In this document: positions 18,868-27,885 of the stretch, piece after piece
How positions within the stretch are numbered: the first letter of the stretch is position 1
How the letters are laid out: every line of letters begins with the position of its first letter
NCBI GenBank assembly: GCA_947474565.1
Contig: CANJIS010000015.1
Location: 1 to 56,348, forward strand
From: Alphaproteobacteria bacterium
Lineage (GTDB): Bacteria > Pseudomonadota > Alphaproteobacteria > Micropepsales > Micropepsaceae
Reading direction: 5' to 3'
Length of the DNA: 56,348 nt
The notes under the pieces: model-generated
The model's input: the letters and a program-made list of their open reading frames with translations, nothing else
What the model was told of the DNA's origin: nothing
The model's database searches: none
Translations under genes and position numbers: made by a program

Positions 18868-20532
18868 ATGTTCCATCAGAATTACGACCCGTTTAACAAC
18901 GCGGTCATCTCAACTATCGTGGCCGCGTTCCCGATCGTGTTGCTGCTGGGCTTGATCGCCTCCGGCAAGATCAAGTCCCATTGGGCGGCACTGATCGCCC
19001 TGGCCGCCACGGTGCTGGTGGCGATTGGCGCTTATGGCATGCCGGCCGACATGGCGATCAAGGTCACGGGCCTTGGCTTCGTCAACGGCTTCTTCCCCAT
19101 CGGCTGGATCATCGTCAACGTGATCTTCCTGTACCGCCTTACGGTGGACAAAGGCTATTTCGCCGTCTTCCAGCATTCGATGGGCCAGATCACCCCGGAC
19201 CGCCGTTTGCAGCTGATCATCATCGCCTTCTGCTTCGGCGCCTTCTTTGAAGGCGCGGCGGGCTTCGGCACCCCGGTGGCGGTTTCCGCCGCCATGCTGA
19301 TGGGCCTTGGCTTCTCGCCGCTCGCCGCTTCGGCCCTGTCGCTGCTGGCCGATACCGCCACCGTCGCCTTCGGCGCCCTGGGCGCGCCGATCACCGCGCT
19401 GGCCGCTTCCACCGGGATTGACCCGATGGTGCTGAGCCAGATCGTAGGCCGTCAGTCCTGCGTCTTCTCGCTGATCATCCCCTTTGTGATGGTCTATATG
19501 TTCTGCGGCTGGAAGAAGATGATGGAAGTCTGGCCCGCCTTGGCTGTGGCCTCGCTGGGCTTCACCATTCCGGCCTACCTGATCTCCAACTATTCCAATC
19601 CTTACATCGTGGACGTGGTGGCCGGCGCCGCCGCTCTCGGCTCGATGGTGCTGTTCCTGCGCGTGTGGCAGCCCAAGGAGATCATGACCTCCACCGCCCT
19701 GCGTATTCCGGATGACTCGCACAGCGATGTGAATCCGCCGGTGGTGCTGACCATTGCCCCCACCCGCTCGCAGATGATCAGCGCCTGGGTTCCGTGGGTG
19801 ATCCTGTGCCTGGTTGTGGCGCTGTGGGCCACCGACACCTTCAAGCAGATCGTGGACCCCATCTTCTCGCCGGTCTTCCCGCTTCCCGGCGTGGACAAGA
19901 TGATCATCCAGATGCCGCCGGCCTTCCCGAAGGAAATACCGCTGACGGAAGCCTTGCGCTTCGCCTTCATCAGCTATGCCGGCACCGGCATCCTGGTGGC
20001 GGCGATCATCGCCGGCTTCGTGATGGGCTTCAGCCCGATCGCGATGATCAAGCAGTATGGCAAGACCCTGTGGGTCGTGCGCTATCCGATCCTGACCATC
20101 ACCGCCATGCTGTCGCTGGCGGCGGTGACCAGCGCGTCGAGCATGAACGGCACGCAAGGCCTGGCCTTCGCCCGCACCGGCTTCTTCTACCCCTTCTTCG
20201 GCACCATGCTGGGCTGGCTGGGTGTAGCGGCGACGGGTTCGGACACGGCGGCCAACGCCCTGTTCGGCGGCCTTCAGATGGTCACGTCAAACCAATTGGG
20301 TATCTCTGGCGTGCTGATGGCAGGCGCCAACTCCACCGGCGGCGTGATGGGCAAGATCATCTGCATCTCGTCCATCGTGGTGGCGGTTGCCGCGACCGGC
20401 TGGCAGGGCGGCGAATCCCGTATCCTGCGGTTTGTGTTCTGGTGCTCGGTGATCCTGGGCTTCGCCGTGGGCGTGCTGGCGATGCTGCAAGCCTATGTCT
20501 GGCCCTTCACCCTGACGGTGCCGGTCGGCTAA
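18868..20532 (+). CDS. lldP: L-lactate permease (LctP/LldP family)
   Basis: 554 residues with about 12-14 hydrophobic membrane segments. Family landmarks include FGAFFEGAAGFGTPVAVSAA, ALGAPITALA, a TSASSMNGTQGLAFARTG region and GVMGKIICISS near the end. It imports lactate (and glycolate in some members) with protons across the inner membrane. GGGGGA just before ATG 18868 is a good ribosome binding site. No lactate dehydrogenase is adjacent, but malate synthase G follows downstream; together they would suit growth on C2/C3 acids (inference). Its transcript ends at a strong terminator. Confidence 0.93.
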   Translation: MFHQNYDPFNNAVISTIVAAFPIVLLLGLIASGKIKSHWAALIALAATVLVAIGAYGMPADMAIKVTGLGFVNGFFPIGWIIVNVIFLYRLTVDKGYFAVFQHSMGQITPDRRLQLIIIAFCFGAFFEGAAGFGTPVAVSAAMLMGLGFSPLAASALSLLADTATVAFGALGAPITALAASTGIDPMVLSQIVGRQSCVFSLIIPFVMVYMFCGWKKMMEVWPALAVASLGFTIPAYLISNYSNPYIVDVVAGAAALGSMVLFLRVWQPKEIMTSTALRIPDDSHSDVNPPVVLTIAPTRSQMISAWVPWVILCLVVALWATDTFKQIVDPIFSPVFPLPGVDKMIIQMPPAFPKEIPLTEALRFAFISYAGTGILVAAIIAGFVMGFSPIAMIKQYGKTLWVVRYPILTITAMLSLAAVTSASSMNGTQGLAFARTGFFYPFFGTMLGWLGVAATGSDTAANALFGGLQMVTSNQLGISGVLMAGANSTGGVMGKIICISSIVVAVAATGWQGGESRILRFVFWCSVILGFAVGVLAMLQAYVWPFTLTVPVG

Positions 20533-20554
20533 AGACTGTCACAGTTGTTTTTCG

Positions 20555-20589
20555 GAAAGGGCCGGTTGAAAAACCGGCCCTTTCTTTTT
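20555..20589 (+). terminator. Intrinsic terminator after the lactate permease
   Basis: A 13-base perfect stem GAAAGGGCCGGTT / AACCGGCCCTTTC with a GAAA tetraloop, followed by TTTTT. Confidence 0.92.
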
Positions 20590-20645
20590 GACCCGTCCAA
20601 AAGACGAGCATAGGCTTCGCGTCCCTTAAAAAAGAAGAGCAGCCC

Positions 20646-22814
20646 ATGCCCGACACCGTCTCCACCAACGGCCTGAAAGTCGACAAGCTTCTCTACGATT
20701 TCATCGAGAAGGACGCCCTGCCCGGCACCGGCGTCGCCAGCGATGCCTTCTGGAGCGGCTTCGCCAAATTGGCGCACGATCTGACGCCCAAGAACCGCGC
20801 GCTGCTGGCGAAACGCGACCAGCTTCAGGAACAGATCGACGAATGGCACACCGCCCGGCGCGGCAAAGTTTTCGATGTGAAGGAGTATGAATCCTTCCTG
20901 CGCAATATCGGCTATCTGGAACAAGAAGGTCCGGATTTTTCCATCACGACACCAGAAGTGGACCCGGAAGTTGCGATGCTGGCGGGACCGCAATTGGTGG
21001 TGCCGCTGTCCAATGCGCGTTTCGCGCTGAATGCCGCCAATGCCCGCTGGGGCAGTCTTTATGATGCGCTCTATGGCACCGACGTGATCGAGCAGACCGG
21101 CGATATGGCGGCAGGCAAGGGCTACAATGAAAAGCGCGGTCAGGCGGTGATCGATTATGCCCGCAGTTTTTTGGATCAGGCGGCGCCGCTGAAGGGCGCT
21201 TCGCACAAGGACGCCAAGAGCTATGCCATCAAAAACGGCGCGCTGGCCGTCACGCTGAAGAATGGTTCCGAAGCCAGTCTGGCCAAGCCGGAACAGTTGG
21301 CGGGCTATCTGGGCGAGGCCGGTGCGCCTTCCTCCATCCTGCTCAAGAATAATGGCCTTCACGCCGAAATCGTGATCGACCGCACGTCACCCATCGGCAA
21401 GACGGATGCCGCAGGCGTCGCGGATGTGGTGCTGGAATCGGCGCTGACCACCATCCAGGATTGCGAAGATTCCATCGCCGCAGTGGATGCCGAAGACAAG
21501 GTCGCCACCTACGCCAACTGGCTGGGCCTGATGAAAGGCACCTTGACCGCCCGGTTTGAAAAAGCCGGCAAGATGATGGACCGGGCGCTTAATCCCGACC
21601 GGGAATTCACCAAGCCGGGTGGCGGCACGCTCACTTTGCCGGGCCGCAGCCTTCTGTTCATCCGCCATGTCGGGCATCTGATGACCACACCCGCCGTCTT
21701 TCTTCAGGACGGCAGCGAGATTCCGGAAGGTATTCTGGATGGCGTGGTCGCCAGCCTGATCGCGCTGCATGATCTCAAGCGCAACGGCAGCCGCATCAAC
21801 AGCCAGAAAAACTCCATCTATGTCGTCAAGCCCAAGATGCACGGCCCCGCCGAAGCGGCCTTTGCAGGCGAGATTTTCGACCGGGTGGAAGACCTGCTCG
21901 GCCTTGCCCGCAACACAATCAAGATCGGCGTGATGGATGAGGAACGCCGCACCTCCGTCAATCTGAAGGAAACCATCCGTGCGGTGGAAGACCGCATCAT
22001 CTTTATCAACACGGGCTTCCTGGATCGCACCGGCGATGAGATGCACACCTCGATGCAGGCTGGCCCCATGATCCGCAAGGGCGACATGAAGTCGTCGCAA
22101 TGGCTGAAGAAATACGAAGACCGCAATGTTGATATCGGTCTGGCGTGCGGCTTCCAGGGCAAGGCGCAGATCGGCAAGGGCATGTGGGCGATGCCCGACA
22201 AGATGGCGGACATGATGAAGGCCAAGATCGGCCATCCCGAAGCGGGCGCCAACACCGCCTGGGTGCCCTCACCCACCGCCGCCACGTTGCACGCGATGCA
22301 TTATCACAAGGTGGATGTGAAGGCGCGTCAGGACGAGATCAAGTCACGCCCCAAGACCGGCGTGGACGCCATCCTCGCCATTCCGGTGGCCGACCGCCCG
22401 AACTGGTCGGAGATGGAAGTGCGCGAAGAACTGGACAACAACATCCAGGGCATTCTCGGTTATGTGGTGCGCTGGATCGACCAGGGCGTGGGCTGTTCCA
22501 AGGTGCCGGATATTCACAATGTGGGCCTCATGGAAGACCGCGCCACCTTGCGCATCTCCAGCCAGCATGTCGCCAACTGGCTGCTGCACGGCGTTACCAC
22601 CGAGGCCGAAGTGAAGGCTGCGTTTGAGCGCATGGCCAAAATCGTGGATCACCAGAACAGCAAGGACCCGGCCTATACGCCCATGGCGCCCAGCTATGAC
22701 GGCGTTGCCTTCAAAGCCGCGCGCGATCTGGTGTTCAAAGGTTTGGTGCAGCCCAACGGCTATACCGAGCCGCTGCTGCATGCGGCGCGCCAGGTGAAAA
22801 AAGCCGAGCGCTGA
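20646..22814 (+). CDS. glcB: Malate synthase G
   Basis: 722 residues, the length of the G isoform. Landmarks: the N-terminal [38 protein letters not shown] with the catalytic Arg region, [40 protein letters not shown] and [21 protein letters not shown] carrying the acidic active-site residue. It condenses glyoxylate with acetyl-CoA to malate in the cytosol. It is monocistronic: a terminator precedes it and two terminator-like hairpins follow. No isocitrate lyase or glycolate oxidase gene is in the window. Confidence 0.96.
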   Translation: MPDTVSTNGLKVDKLLYDFIEKDALPGTGVASDAFWSGFAKLAHDLTPKNRALLAKRDQLQEQIDEWHTARRGKVFDVKEYESFLRNIGYLEQEGPDFSITTPEVDPEVAMLAGPQLVVPLSNARFALNAANARWGSLYDALYGTDVIEQTGDMAAGKGYNEKRGQAVIDYARSFLDQAAPLKGASHKDAKSYAIKNGALAVTLKNGSEASLAKPEQLAGYLGEAGAPSSILLKNNGLHAEIVIDRTSPIGKTDAAGVADVVLESALTTIQDCEDSIAAVDAEDKVATYANWLGLMKGTLTARFEKAGKMMDRALNPDREFTKPGGGTLTLPGRSLLFIRHVGHLMTTPAVFLQDGSEIPEGILDGVVASLIALHDLKRNGSRINSQKNSIYVVKPKMHGPAEAAFAGEIFDRVEDLLGLARNTIKIGVMDEERRTSVNLKETIRAVEDRIIFINTGFLDRTGDEMHTSMQAGPMIRKGDMKSSQWLKKYEDRNVDIGLACGFQGKAQIGKGMWAMPDKMADMMKAKIGHPEAGANTAWVPSPTAATLHAMHYHKVDVKARQDEIKSRPKTGVDAILAIPVADRPNWSEMEVREELDNNIQGILGYVVRWIDQGVGCSKVPDIHNVGLMEDRATLRISSQHVANWLLHGVTTEAEVKAAFERMAKIVDHQNSKDPAYTPMAPSYDGVAFKAARDLVFKGLVQPNGYTEPLLHAARQVKKAER

Positions 22815-22838
22815 ACGCGGAGCGAATAGCGCTTTTTT
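22807..22838 (+). terminator. Terminator-like hairpin after glcB
   Basis: AGCGCT at 22807-22812 can pair with AGCGCT at 22828-22833, followed by five T. The stem is short and includes the glcB stop region. Confidence 0.45.
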
Positions 22839-22868
22839 GATTTGCGCTGCCGCGCAGGCGTTCGGCCG

Positions 22869-22888
22869 GCAAAAGGTCCACCGGACCT
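22869..22888 (-). terminator. Terminator of the M3 peptidase gene
   Basis: On the minus strand AGGTCC-GGT-GGACCT is followed by TTTG, 15 bases after the peptidase stop. It lies between the convergent glcB and peptidase genes. Confidence 0.65.
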
Positions 22889-22902
22889 CTTGCTTTTCGG
22901 CC

Positions 22903-24996
22903 TCACGGCTTCAGCCCGCGCTCCACCAGCATGGGACCGATATCGGGATCCTTGCCGTAAAAGGCGCGGAACATCGGGCCGTAATCCATGGTGTGACCGC
23001 GCGACAGGACCAGGTCGCGGAAACGCTGGCCGTTGGCGCGGGTGAGCCCGCCATGTTTTTCAAACCAGCCATGGCTGTCATCGGCCAGCATCACCGTCCA
23101 CTGATACGCGTAGTAGGCCGCAGCATAGCCATTGGCCCAGATATGCAGGAAATAGCTGGAGCGATAGCGCGTCGGCACATTCGGATAGTCCGTGCCGGTG
23201 GCCTTCAACGCCTGCAGCTCAAACGTATCGACGTCCTGGCGCGGCAGGCCCGGTTTGAGCGCATGCCACTGCATGTCGAGTTCGGATGCCGCCAGCAATT
23301 CCGACAGGGCATAACCCTGATCCCAGGTCTGGGATTTCTTGATCTTGTCCACCAGCGTTTGCGGAATGGGCTGATGGGTTTTGATGTGCATCGCGTAATT
23401 CTTCAGCACCTCCGGCTCCAGCGCCCAATGCTCATTGAACTGCGAGGGGAATTCGACAAAGTCGCGCGCCACCGCCGTGCCTGACAGCGACGGATAGGTC
23501 TGATCCCCGAAGAAGCCATGCAGCGCATGGCCGAATTCGTGGAACATGGTGGTGACGTCTTCGAAGCTGATCAGCGCGGGCTGGCCCGGCGCGGGCTTGG
23601 TCAGATTGGCGACGTTGTAGATCACCGGCTTGGTGCCCAGCAGCCTGGATTGCTGGACGAAATTGTTCATCCAGGCCCCGCCCGACTTGTTGTCGCGCTT
23701 GAAGTAATCGAAATACATCAGGCCTAAGCTGGAGCCATCCTTGTCGAACACTTCGAACACCATGACGTCGGGCTGATAAACCGGCAGGTCGCGCCGCCGC
23801 TTGAACGTCACGCCATAAAGCTTGTTTGCGGCATAGAAGACACCCTTCTCCAACACCGTGTTCAATTCGAAATAGGGCGCCAACGCGTCCTGGTTCAGGT
23901 CGTAGCGTTCCTTGCGTGCCTGCTGCGCATACCGCTCCCAATCCCAGGGCTTGAGATCGAAATGCGGTCCGCTTTTATCAATCGCCGCCTGGATCAGTTT
24001 GGCTTCGTCTTTGGCCTTGGCCCCGGCGGGCACCACCAATTGCTTCAAAAAGTCATTCACCTTGGCCGGCGTGTTCGCCATCTGATCGTAAAGCGCATAG
24101 GAGGCGTAATCGGGATAACCCAGCAGCTTGGCTTTCTCGGCGCGCAATTGCGCAATTTCGGAAATGATGGCGCGGGTGTCGTTCTTGTCGCCTCTTTGGG
24201 TTGCCAGCCAGCGGGCGTTGAACAGTTTTTCGCGTGACCGGCGATTGGTCAGCGACACCAGAAGCGGTTGCTGCGTGGTGTTCTGCAGCGGAATGACGAA
24301 CTTGCCCTTCAATCCGCGCGTCTCAGCTTCATGGGCAGCATTGGCGATCTGATCTTTGGTCAGACCGGCGAGATCATTCTTGTTGTCCAGAACCAGCGCG
24401 CCCGCCTTGGTGGCAGCCACCAGCTTCTGCTGGAAGGACGCTTCCAGGCTGGCATCGCGCCTGTTGATCTCCTTCAGGCGAGTCTTGCCGGCTTCGGACA
24501 GATTGGCGCCGGCATGAACGAAGAGCCGGTAATAATAATCAAGCAACGCGCGTGATTCCGCATCCAGCTTGAGCGAAGCACGCTGGTCATAGACCGCCTT
24601 GACGCGCTGAAACAATTTGGCGTTGAGATAGATGGCGTCCTGGTGCGCGGCCAGAAGCGGCGCGACATCATTCTGCACTTTGTCCAGCGTGGGATTGGTA
24701 TTGGCCTGCTGCACATTGAAGAAGGTCGAGGCCACCCGATCCAGCATGCGGCCGGAGCGTTCCATCGCCACCACCGTGTTCTGGAAATTGGGCGGGGTGG
24801 ATTCATTGGCGATGGCGGCAATTTCCGCATTCTGCTCTTTCATGCCCGCGGCAAAGCCGGGGGCGTAATCACTGTCCTTTATCTTGTCGAACTGGGGCGC
24901 GTGGTAGGGCAGCGGACTGGGAGCATCGAACGGGCCCGCCAGCGCGGCCGGCGCCGATAACGCCAAAATCAAGGCAGCGTAAAGAACAGTGCGCAT
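22903..24996 (-). CDS. M3-family zinc metallopeptidase (Dcp/oligopeptidase A type), exported
   Basis: 697 residues from ATG 24996. The frame is open to 25128, but the internal start gives a clean signal peptide (MRTVLYAALILALSAPAALA) and normal spacing. The zinc motif HEFGHALHG lies around residue 484, with FVEFPSQFNEHW about 25 residues later supplying the third ligand. The rest of the M3 fold is visible: LGLMYFDYFKRDNKSGGAW before the motif and PTRYRSSYFLHIWANGYAA after it. It is probably a periplasmic dipeptidyl carboxypeptidase or oligopeptidase. It is divergent from the AI-2E-type permease gene. Confidence 0.92.
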   Translation of the reverse strand: MRTVLYAALILALSAPAALAGPFDAPSPLPYHAPQFDKIKDSDYAPGFAAGMKEQNAEIAAIANESTPPNFQNTVVAMERSGRMLDRVASTFFNVQQANTNPTLDKVQNDVAPLLAAHQDAIYLNAKLFQRVKAVYDQRASLKLDAESRALLDYYYRLFVHAGANLSEAGKTRLKEINRRDASLEASFQQKLVAATKAGALVLDNKNDLAGLTKDQIANAAHEAETRGLKGKFVIPLQNTTQQPLLVSLTNRRSREKLFNARWLATQRGDKNDTRAIISEIAQLRAEKAKLLGYPDYASYALYDQMANTPAKVNDFLKQLVVPAGAKAKDEAKLIQAAIDKSGPHFDLKPWDWERYAQQARKERYDLNQDALAPYFELNTVLEKGVFYAANKLYGVTFKRRRDLPVYQPDVMVFEVFDKDGSSLGLMYFDYFKRDNKSGGAWMNNFVQQSRLLGTKPVIYNVANLTKPAPGQPALISFEDVTTMFHEFGHALHGFFGDQTYPSLSGTAVARDFVEFPSQFNEHWALEPEVLKNYAMHIKTHQPIPQTLVDKIKKSQTWDQGYALSELLAASELDMQWHALKPGLPRQDVDTFELQALKATGTDYPNVPTRYRSSYFLHIWANGYAAAYYAYQWTVMLADDSHGWFEKHGGLTRANGQRFRDLVLSRGHTMDYGPMFRAFYGKDPDIGPMLVERGLKP

Positions 24997-25138
24997 GCGG
25001 ACCCACTTCTTGAAGGCCCGCCAGCATTGTCCCGCCGGGGCCGCCGGACAAGGCATTTCCTCCCGGGTGAAGACGGCGGGCCCATTTCCCCGGACCAAAA
25101 AGGAAGGTAGGTTCCGCCGGCATTTCATCAGGCCCTGT

Positions 25139-26233
25139 ATGCGCCAGTTTTTTTCCCAGATAACGCCGCAGCAAATAGCCCGCCTGGTGCTGGCCGCGCT
25201 GATCGTGGCGTCCGGGGTCTATGTTCTCAGCCCCTTCTTTGCGCCGTTGGGCTGGGCCGTGGTGCTGGCCATCGCCACCTGGCCGCTGTACCGCCGCTTT
25301 CAATTCCGGCTGCCGCCGGGAGCCCGCCGCGATGTCGCGCCGCTCCTCTTCACGCTCGCCATCACCCTGGTGTTCATCGTGCCCGTGCTGTGGGCGGCGC
25401 TGGAAATGGGACGCGAATTGAATCAATTGGTGATTTGGCTGCGTGACTCCGATCATGGCGGCGTGGTGGTGCCCGAATACCTGGACAAGGTTCCCTTTGT
25501 CGGCGCGTCATTCGCCGAATGGTGGCGGGCCAACATGATCGCGGATGGCGGCTTCAGTTCGCGTATCGCCCGTGTCGATACCGCGACCCTGGCGCGCGTC
25601 ACCCAGCGCACTGCGATTTTCCTGGTGCGCAGCGGCACTTTCTTTGTGGTCACCATCCTGACCTTGTTCTTCCTGTTCCGGGATGGCGAAAGCTTTGGCC
25701 GCCGTTTGCAGGTGCTGGTGCGCCGGGTGCTGGGCCGCAAAGGCTTTGAATTGTCGCATCTGATGATCGTGGCGGTACGCAGCACCTCCGACGGCGTGGT
25801 GCTGGTGGGCATCGGAATGGGCACGCTTCTGGGGCTGGGCTATGCCATCACCGGCGTTCCGCATGCCGAATTGTTGGGATCGCTCACCGCAGTGTTTGCG
25901 ATGATTCCATTCGGCGCACCGGCGGCATTGGCCCTTGCCTGTCTTTTCCTGGTCGCCCAGGGCGCTGTGTCATCCGCCGTCGGGCTTGGAATATTTGGAG
26001 GCGTGGTAATTTTCATCGCCGATCATTTCCTCAGGCCGGTCCTGATCGGCGGCAACGCCAAGCTTCCCTTCCTTTGGGTGTTCCTGGGGATTTTCGGCGG
26101 TTTGGCCACTTTCGGCATTCTGGGCCTGTTCCTGGGCCCGGCCCTGATGGTGGCGCTGGTGTCGCTGTGGCGGGAATGGACCCAACCCGGCCCCTTCCAT
26201 GCCAGCCTGCCGCGGCCGACCCGGCGAAACTAG
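25139..26233 (+). CDS. AI-2E family transporter (YdiK/PerM-like membrane protein)
   Basis: 364 residues with about eight membrane helices in the family pattern: two at the N-terminus (LVLAALIVASGVYVLSPFF, AVVLAIATWPLY), a polar middle and a C-terminal bundle ending LFLGPALMVALVSLWREW. GTLLGLGYAITGVPHAELLG and DHFLRPVLIGG are typical family motifs. Despite the name, members carry out varied efflux, including Na+/H+ exchange, so the substrate is open. ATG 25139 starts the family-like N-terminus; the longer open frame is an upstream extension. Confidence 0.88.
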   Translation: MRQFFSQITPQQIARLVLAALIVASGVYVLSPFFAPLGWAVVLAIATWPLYRRFQFRLPPGARRDVAPLLFTLAITLVFIVPVLWAALEMGRELNQLVIWLRDSDHGGVVVPEYLDKVPFVGASFAEWWRANMIADGGFSSRIARVDTATLARVTQRTAIFLVRSGTFFVVTILTLFFLFRDGESFGRRLQVLVRRVLGRKGFELSHLMIVAVRSTSDGVVLVGIGMGTLLGLGYAITGVPHAELLGSLTAVFAMIPFGAPAALALACLFLVAQGAVSSAVGLGIFGGVVIFIADHFLRPVLIGGNAKLPFLWVFLGIFGGLATFGILGLFLGPALMVALVSLWREWTQPGPFHASLPRPTRRN

Positions 26234-26293
26234 AGTGTGTTGTGAGACTGCCGTGCCCGCCCTCCATCCGCTGACGCGGCGGGTGGGCTTGGC

Positions 26294-26314
26294 ATTCAAA
26301 CCCTTGGTTTGAAT
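26294..26314. repeat. Palindrome adjoining the tRNA 3' end
   Basis: ATTCAAAC-CCTTG-GTTTGAAT, perfect 8-base arms, touching the CCA end of tRNA-Arg. There is no T-run in the tRNA's direction. It could be a processing or att-like site, but no integrase is near. Confidence 0.4.
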
Positions 26315-26390
26315 GGCGCGCTCGAAGAGATTCGAACTCCTGACCCTCAGATTCGTAGTCTGATGCTCTATCCAGCTGAGCTACGAGCGC
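26314..26390 (-). tRNA. tRNA-Arg (anticodon ACG)
   Basis: 77 bases including an encoded CCA (26314-26316). The acceptor GCGCTCG pairs with CGAGCGC. The D arm reads AGCTCAGCTGGATAGAGC, the anticodon arm CAGACTACGAATCTG with ACG centred in the loop, and the T arm has GTTCGAATC. The A34 is expected to be edited to inosine to read CGN codons. Confidence 0.97.
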
Positions 26391-26654
26391 GCGAGGGCGC
26401 GAACCTATGCACCAAGGCCCCCAAAGGCAAGGCGAATTGACCCACCCCGCGACCCGGGGTCGCGATGGTTGCCAAACCGGCACAACCCCCGGCAGGCTCG
26501 TGCAAAATACGGTAAAGCGGGGCCTCGTTGCCCTTGTCCGGCATCCCTCCCCTCGTTAAGACTCATCATTGGCGGCTTGCCCCTTATCCAGGGGCCGGCA
26601 GGTTGGGGTTTGGGGCGGCCATTTTTTGGCCCGACGCCAGCAGCGGAGAGCAAA

Positions 26655-27815
26655 ATGAGGGGACTTCCAGGCAAATCCAGGCTCAAGCAGGGCCTTTTCC
26701 TGAGCTGCGCGCTGACCGCAAGCCTTGGTCTTGCTGCCTGTTCTGATATCGGCTCCAGCCTCGACAGCATGTTCGGCGGCGAAGAAGAAATGGCGTCTGC
26801 CGACGCTTTCCCGCCTGACACCAACGCCGCCGCTCCGGCGCCGGTCGCCAGTGCTCCGGCCCCTGCCGCCGGCGGCGTGTCGGTCGCCACCATCATGCCG
26901 GTCAACATCACCCCCGGCGCCGATACCGGCACCGCCGTGAACAAAACCATCCAGGGCATCCGCTCCCAGCTCGCGGGCCTGGAAACCAAATTGTCGTCCA
27001 ACGCCCAGCGTCTGGCCGAACTGCGCAACAACGGCGCGGCTTCGGCGGGCGCCTATCAGCTTGCCAAGGCCCAGATCACCACCCGCCTGCAGGTCGGCAC
27101 CACCAAGGGCAACCCCGAACTGGTGGCGCAATGGAATAGCGCCCAGGCTTCGCTGGATTCGCTTTCGGGCAACATCAATGGCCTGAACGCCCTGGGCACC
27201 GATGTGGCGAATGACTCCTCCAGCGCCCATTTCGCGCTGAACCAGATCGGCGCCACGTTCAACGTGTCGGGCGCTGTCGATGAAGATCACCGCCAGCTGT
27301 CGCTGTTGCAGGACGAAACCAGCCAGACCCTGGTGATGATCGACCGCCTGCTCACCGAGGTTTCCGACGCGGTGCAGCGTCAGACCTCTTATGTCGCCAG
27401 TGAGCGCGGCAGCCTCACCGTGCTGGCCAACTCCATCAAGGATGGCGAACTGTATGGCGGCACCCCGGGCATCACCCAGGCGTCCGCCACGGGTGGAATC
27501 CAGCTGGCCAGCGCCGGCACGCCGCTGGTGGTGATCCGTTTTGATCGCGCCAATGTGGACTATCAGCAGATCCTTTACGCCGCGCTGAGCCAGGCGCTGC
27601 AGGGCCGTCCCAATGCCGGCTTTGAAGTGGTTGCAGTGTCGCCCACTCGCGGCACCGCCGCTTCGGTGCAGACCACCCAGACGGCCTCGGCCCGCCATGC
27701 CCAGGATGTGATGCGCTCCATGACCAATATGGGCGTACCCGCCACCCGCATGAGCGTCGCCGCCGCCACCGATCCGGGCGCGGCCAGCAGCGAAGTTCGG
27801 GTTTTTGTCCGCTGA
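26655..27815 (+). CDS. Lipoprotein of unknown function with OmpA-like C-terminal segment
   Basis: 387 residues. Lipobox LAAC places the lipidated Cys at residue 29. An Ala/Pro-rich linker follows (residues ~50-75), then a largely helical region with two coiled-coil-like stretches (NKTIQGIRSQLAGLETKLSS and LLQDETSQTLVMIDRLLTEV). The last ~110 residues alternate strands and helices: PLVVIRFDRANVDYQQ, FEVVAVSP, RHAQDVMRSMTNMGVPATRM, EVRVFVR. This layout recalls OmpA-like peptidoglycan-binding modules, but the key NXXLSXXRA pattern is not convincing. I do not recognise a named family. GGAG at 26645-26648 supports ATG 26655. It ends in its own terminator. Confidence 0.75.
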   Translation: MRGLPGKSRLKQGLFLSCALTASLGLAACSDIGSSLDSMFGGEEEMASADAFPPDTNAAAPAPVASAPAPAAGGVSVATIMPVNITPGADTGTAVNKTIQGIRSQLAGLETKLSSNAQRLAELRNNGAASAGAYQLAKAQITTRLQVGTTKGNPELVAQWNSAQASLDSLSGNINGLNALGTDVANDSSSAHFALNQIGATFNVSGAVDEDHRQLSLLQDETSQTLVMIDRLLTEVSDAVQRQTSYVASERGSLTVLANSIKDGELYGGTPGITQASATGGIQLASAGTPLVVIRFDRANVDYQQILYAALSQALQGRPNAGFEVVAVSPTRGTAASVQTTQTASARHAQDVMRSMTNMGVPATRMSVAAATDPGAASSEVRVFVR

Positions 27816-27835
27816 TTGATGCTGCGGTTTTTTAG

Positions 27836-27866
27836 AAAAAGCCCCGCTTGATCAGCGGGGCTTTTT
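27836..27866 (+). terminator. Intrinsic terminator after the lipoprotein gene
   Basis: GCCCCGCT-TGATC-AGCGGGGC with five A before and five T after. The next gene starts 20 bases beyond. Confidence 0.92.
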
Positions 27867-27885
27867 ATTTTGTACGGGTGACAAA

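Noticed and set aside
26290-26400. tRNA-Arg as an integration site for a genomic island
   Set aside because: No integrase gene and no second copy of the tRNA 3' end is seen nearby; the palindrome at its end is short.
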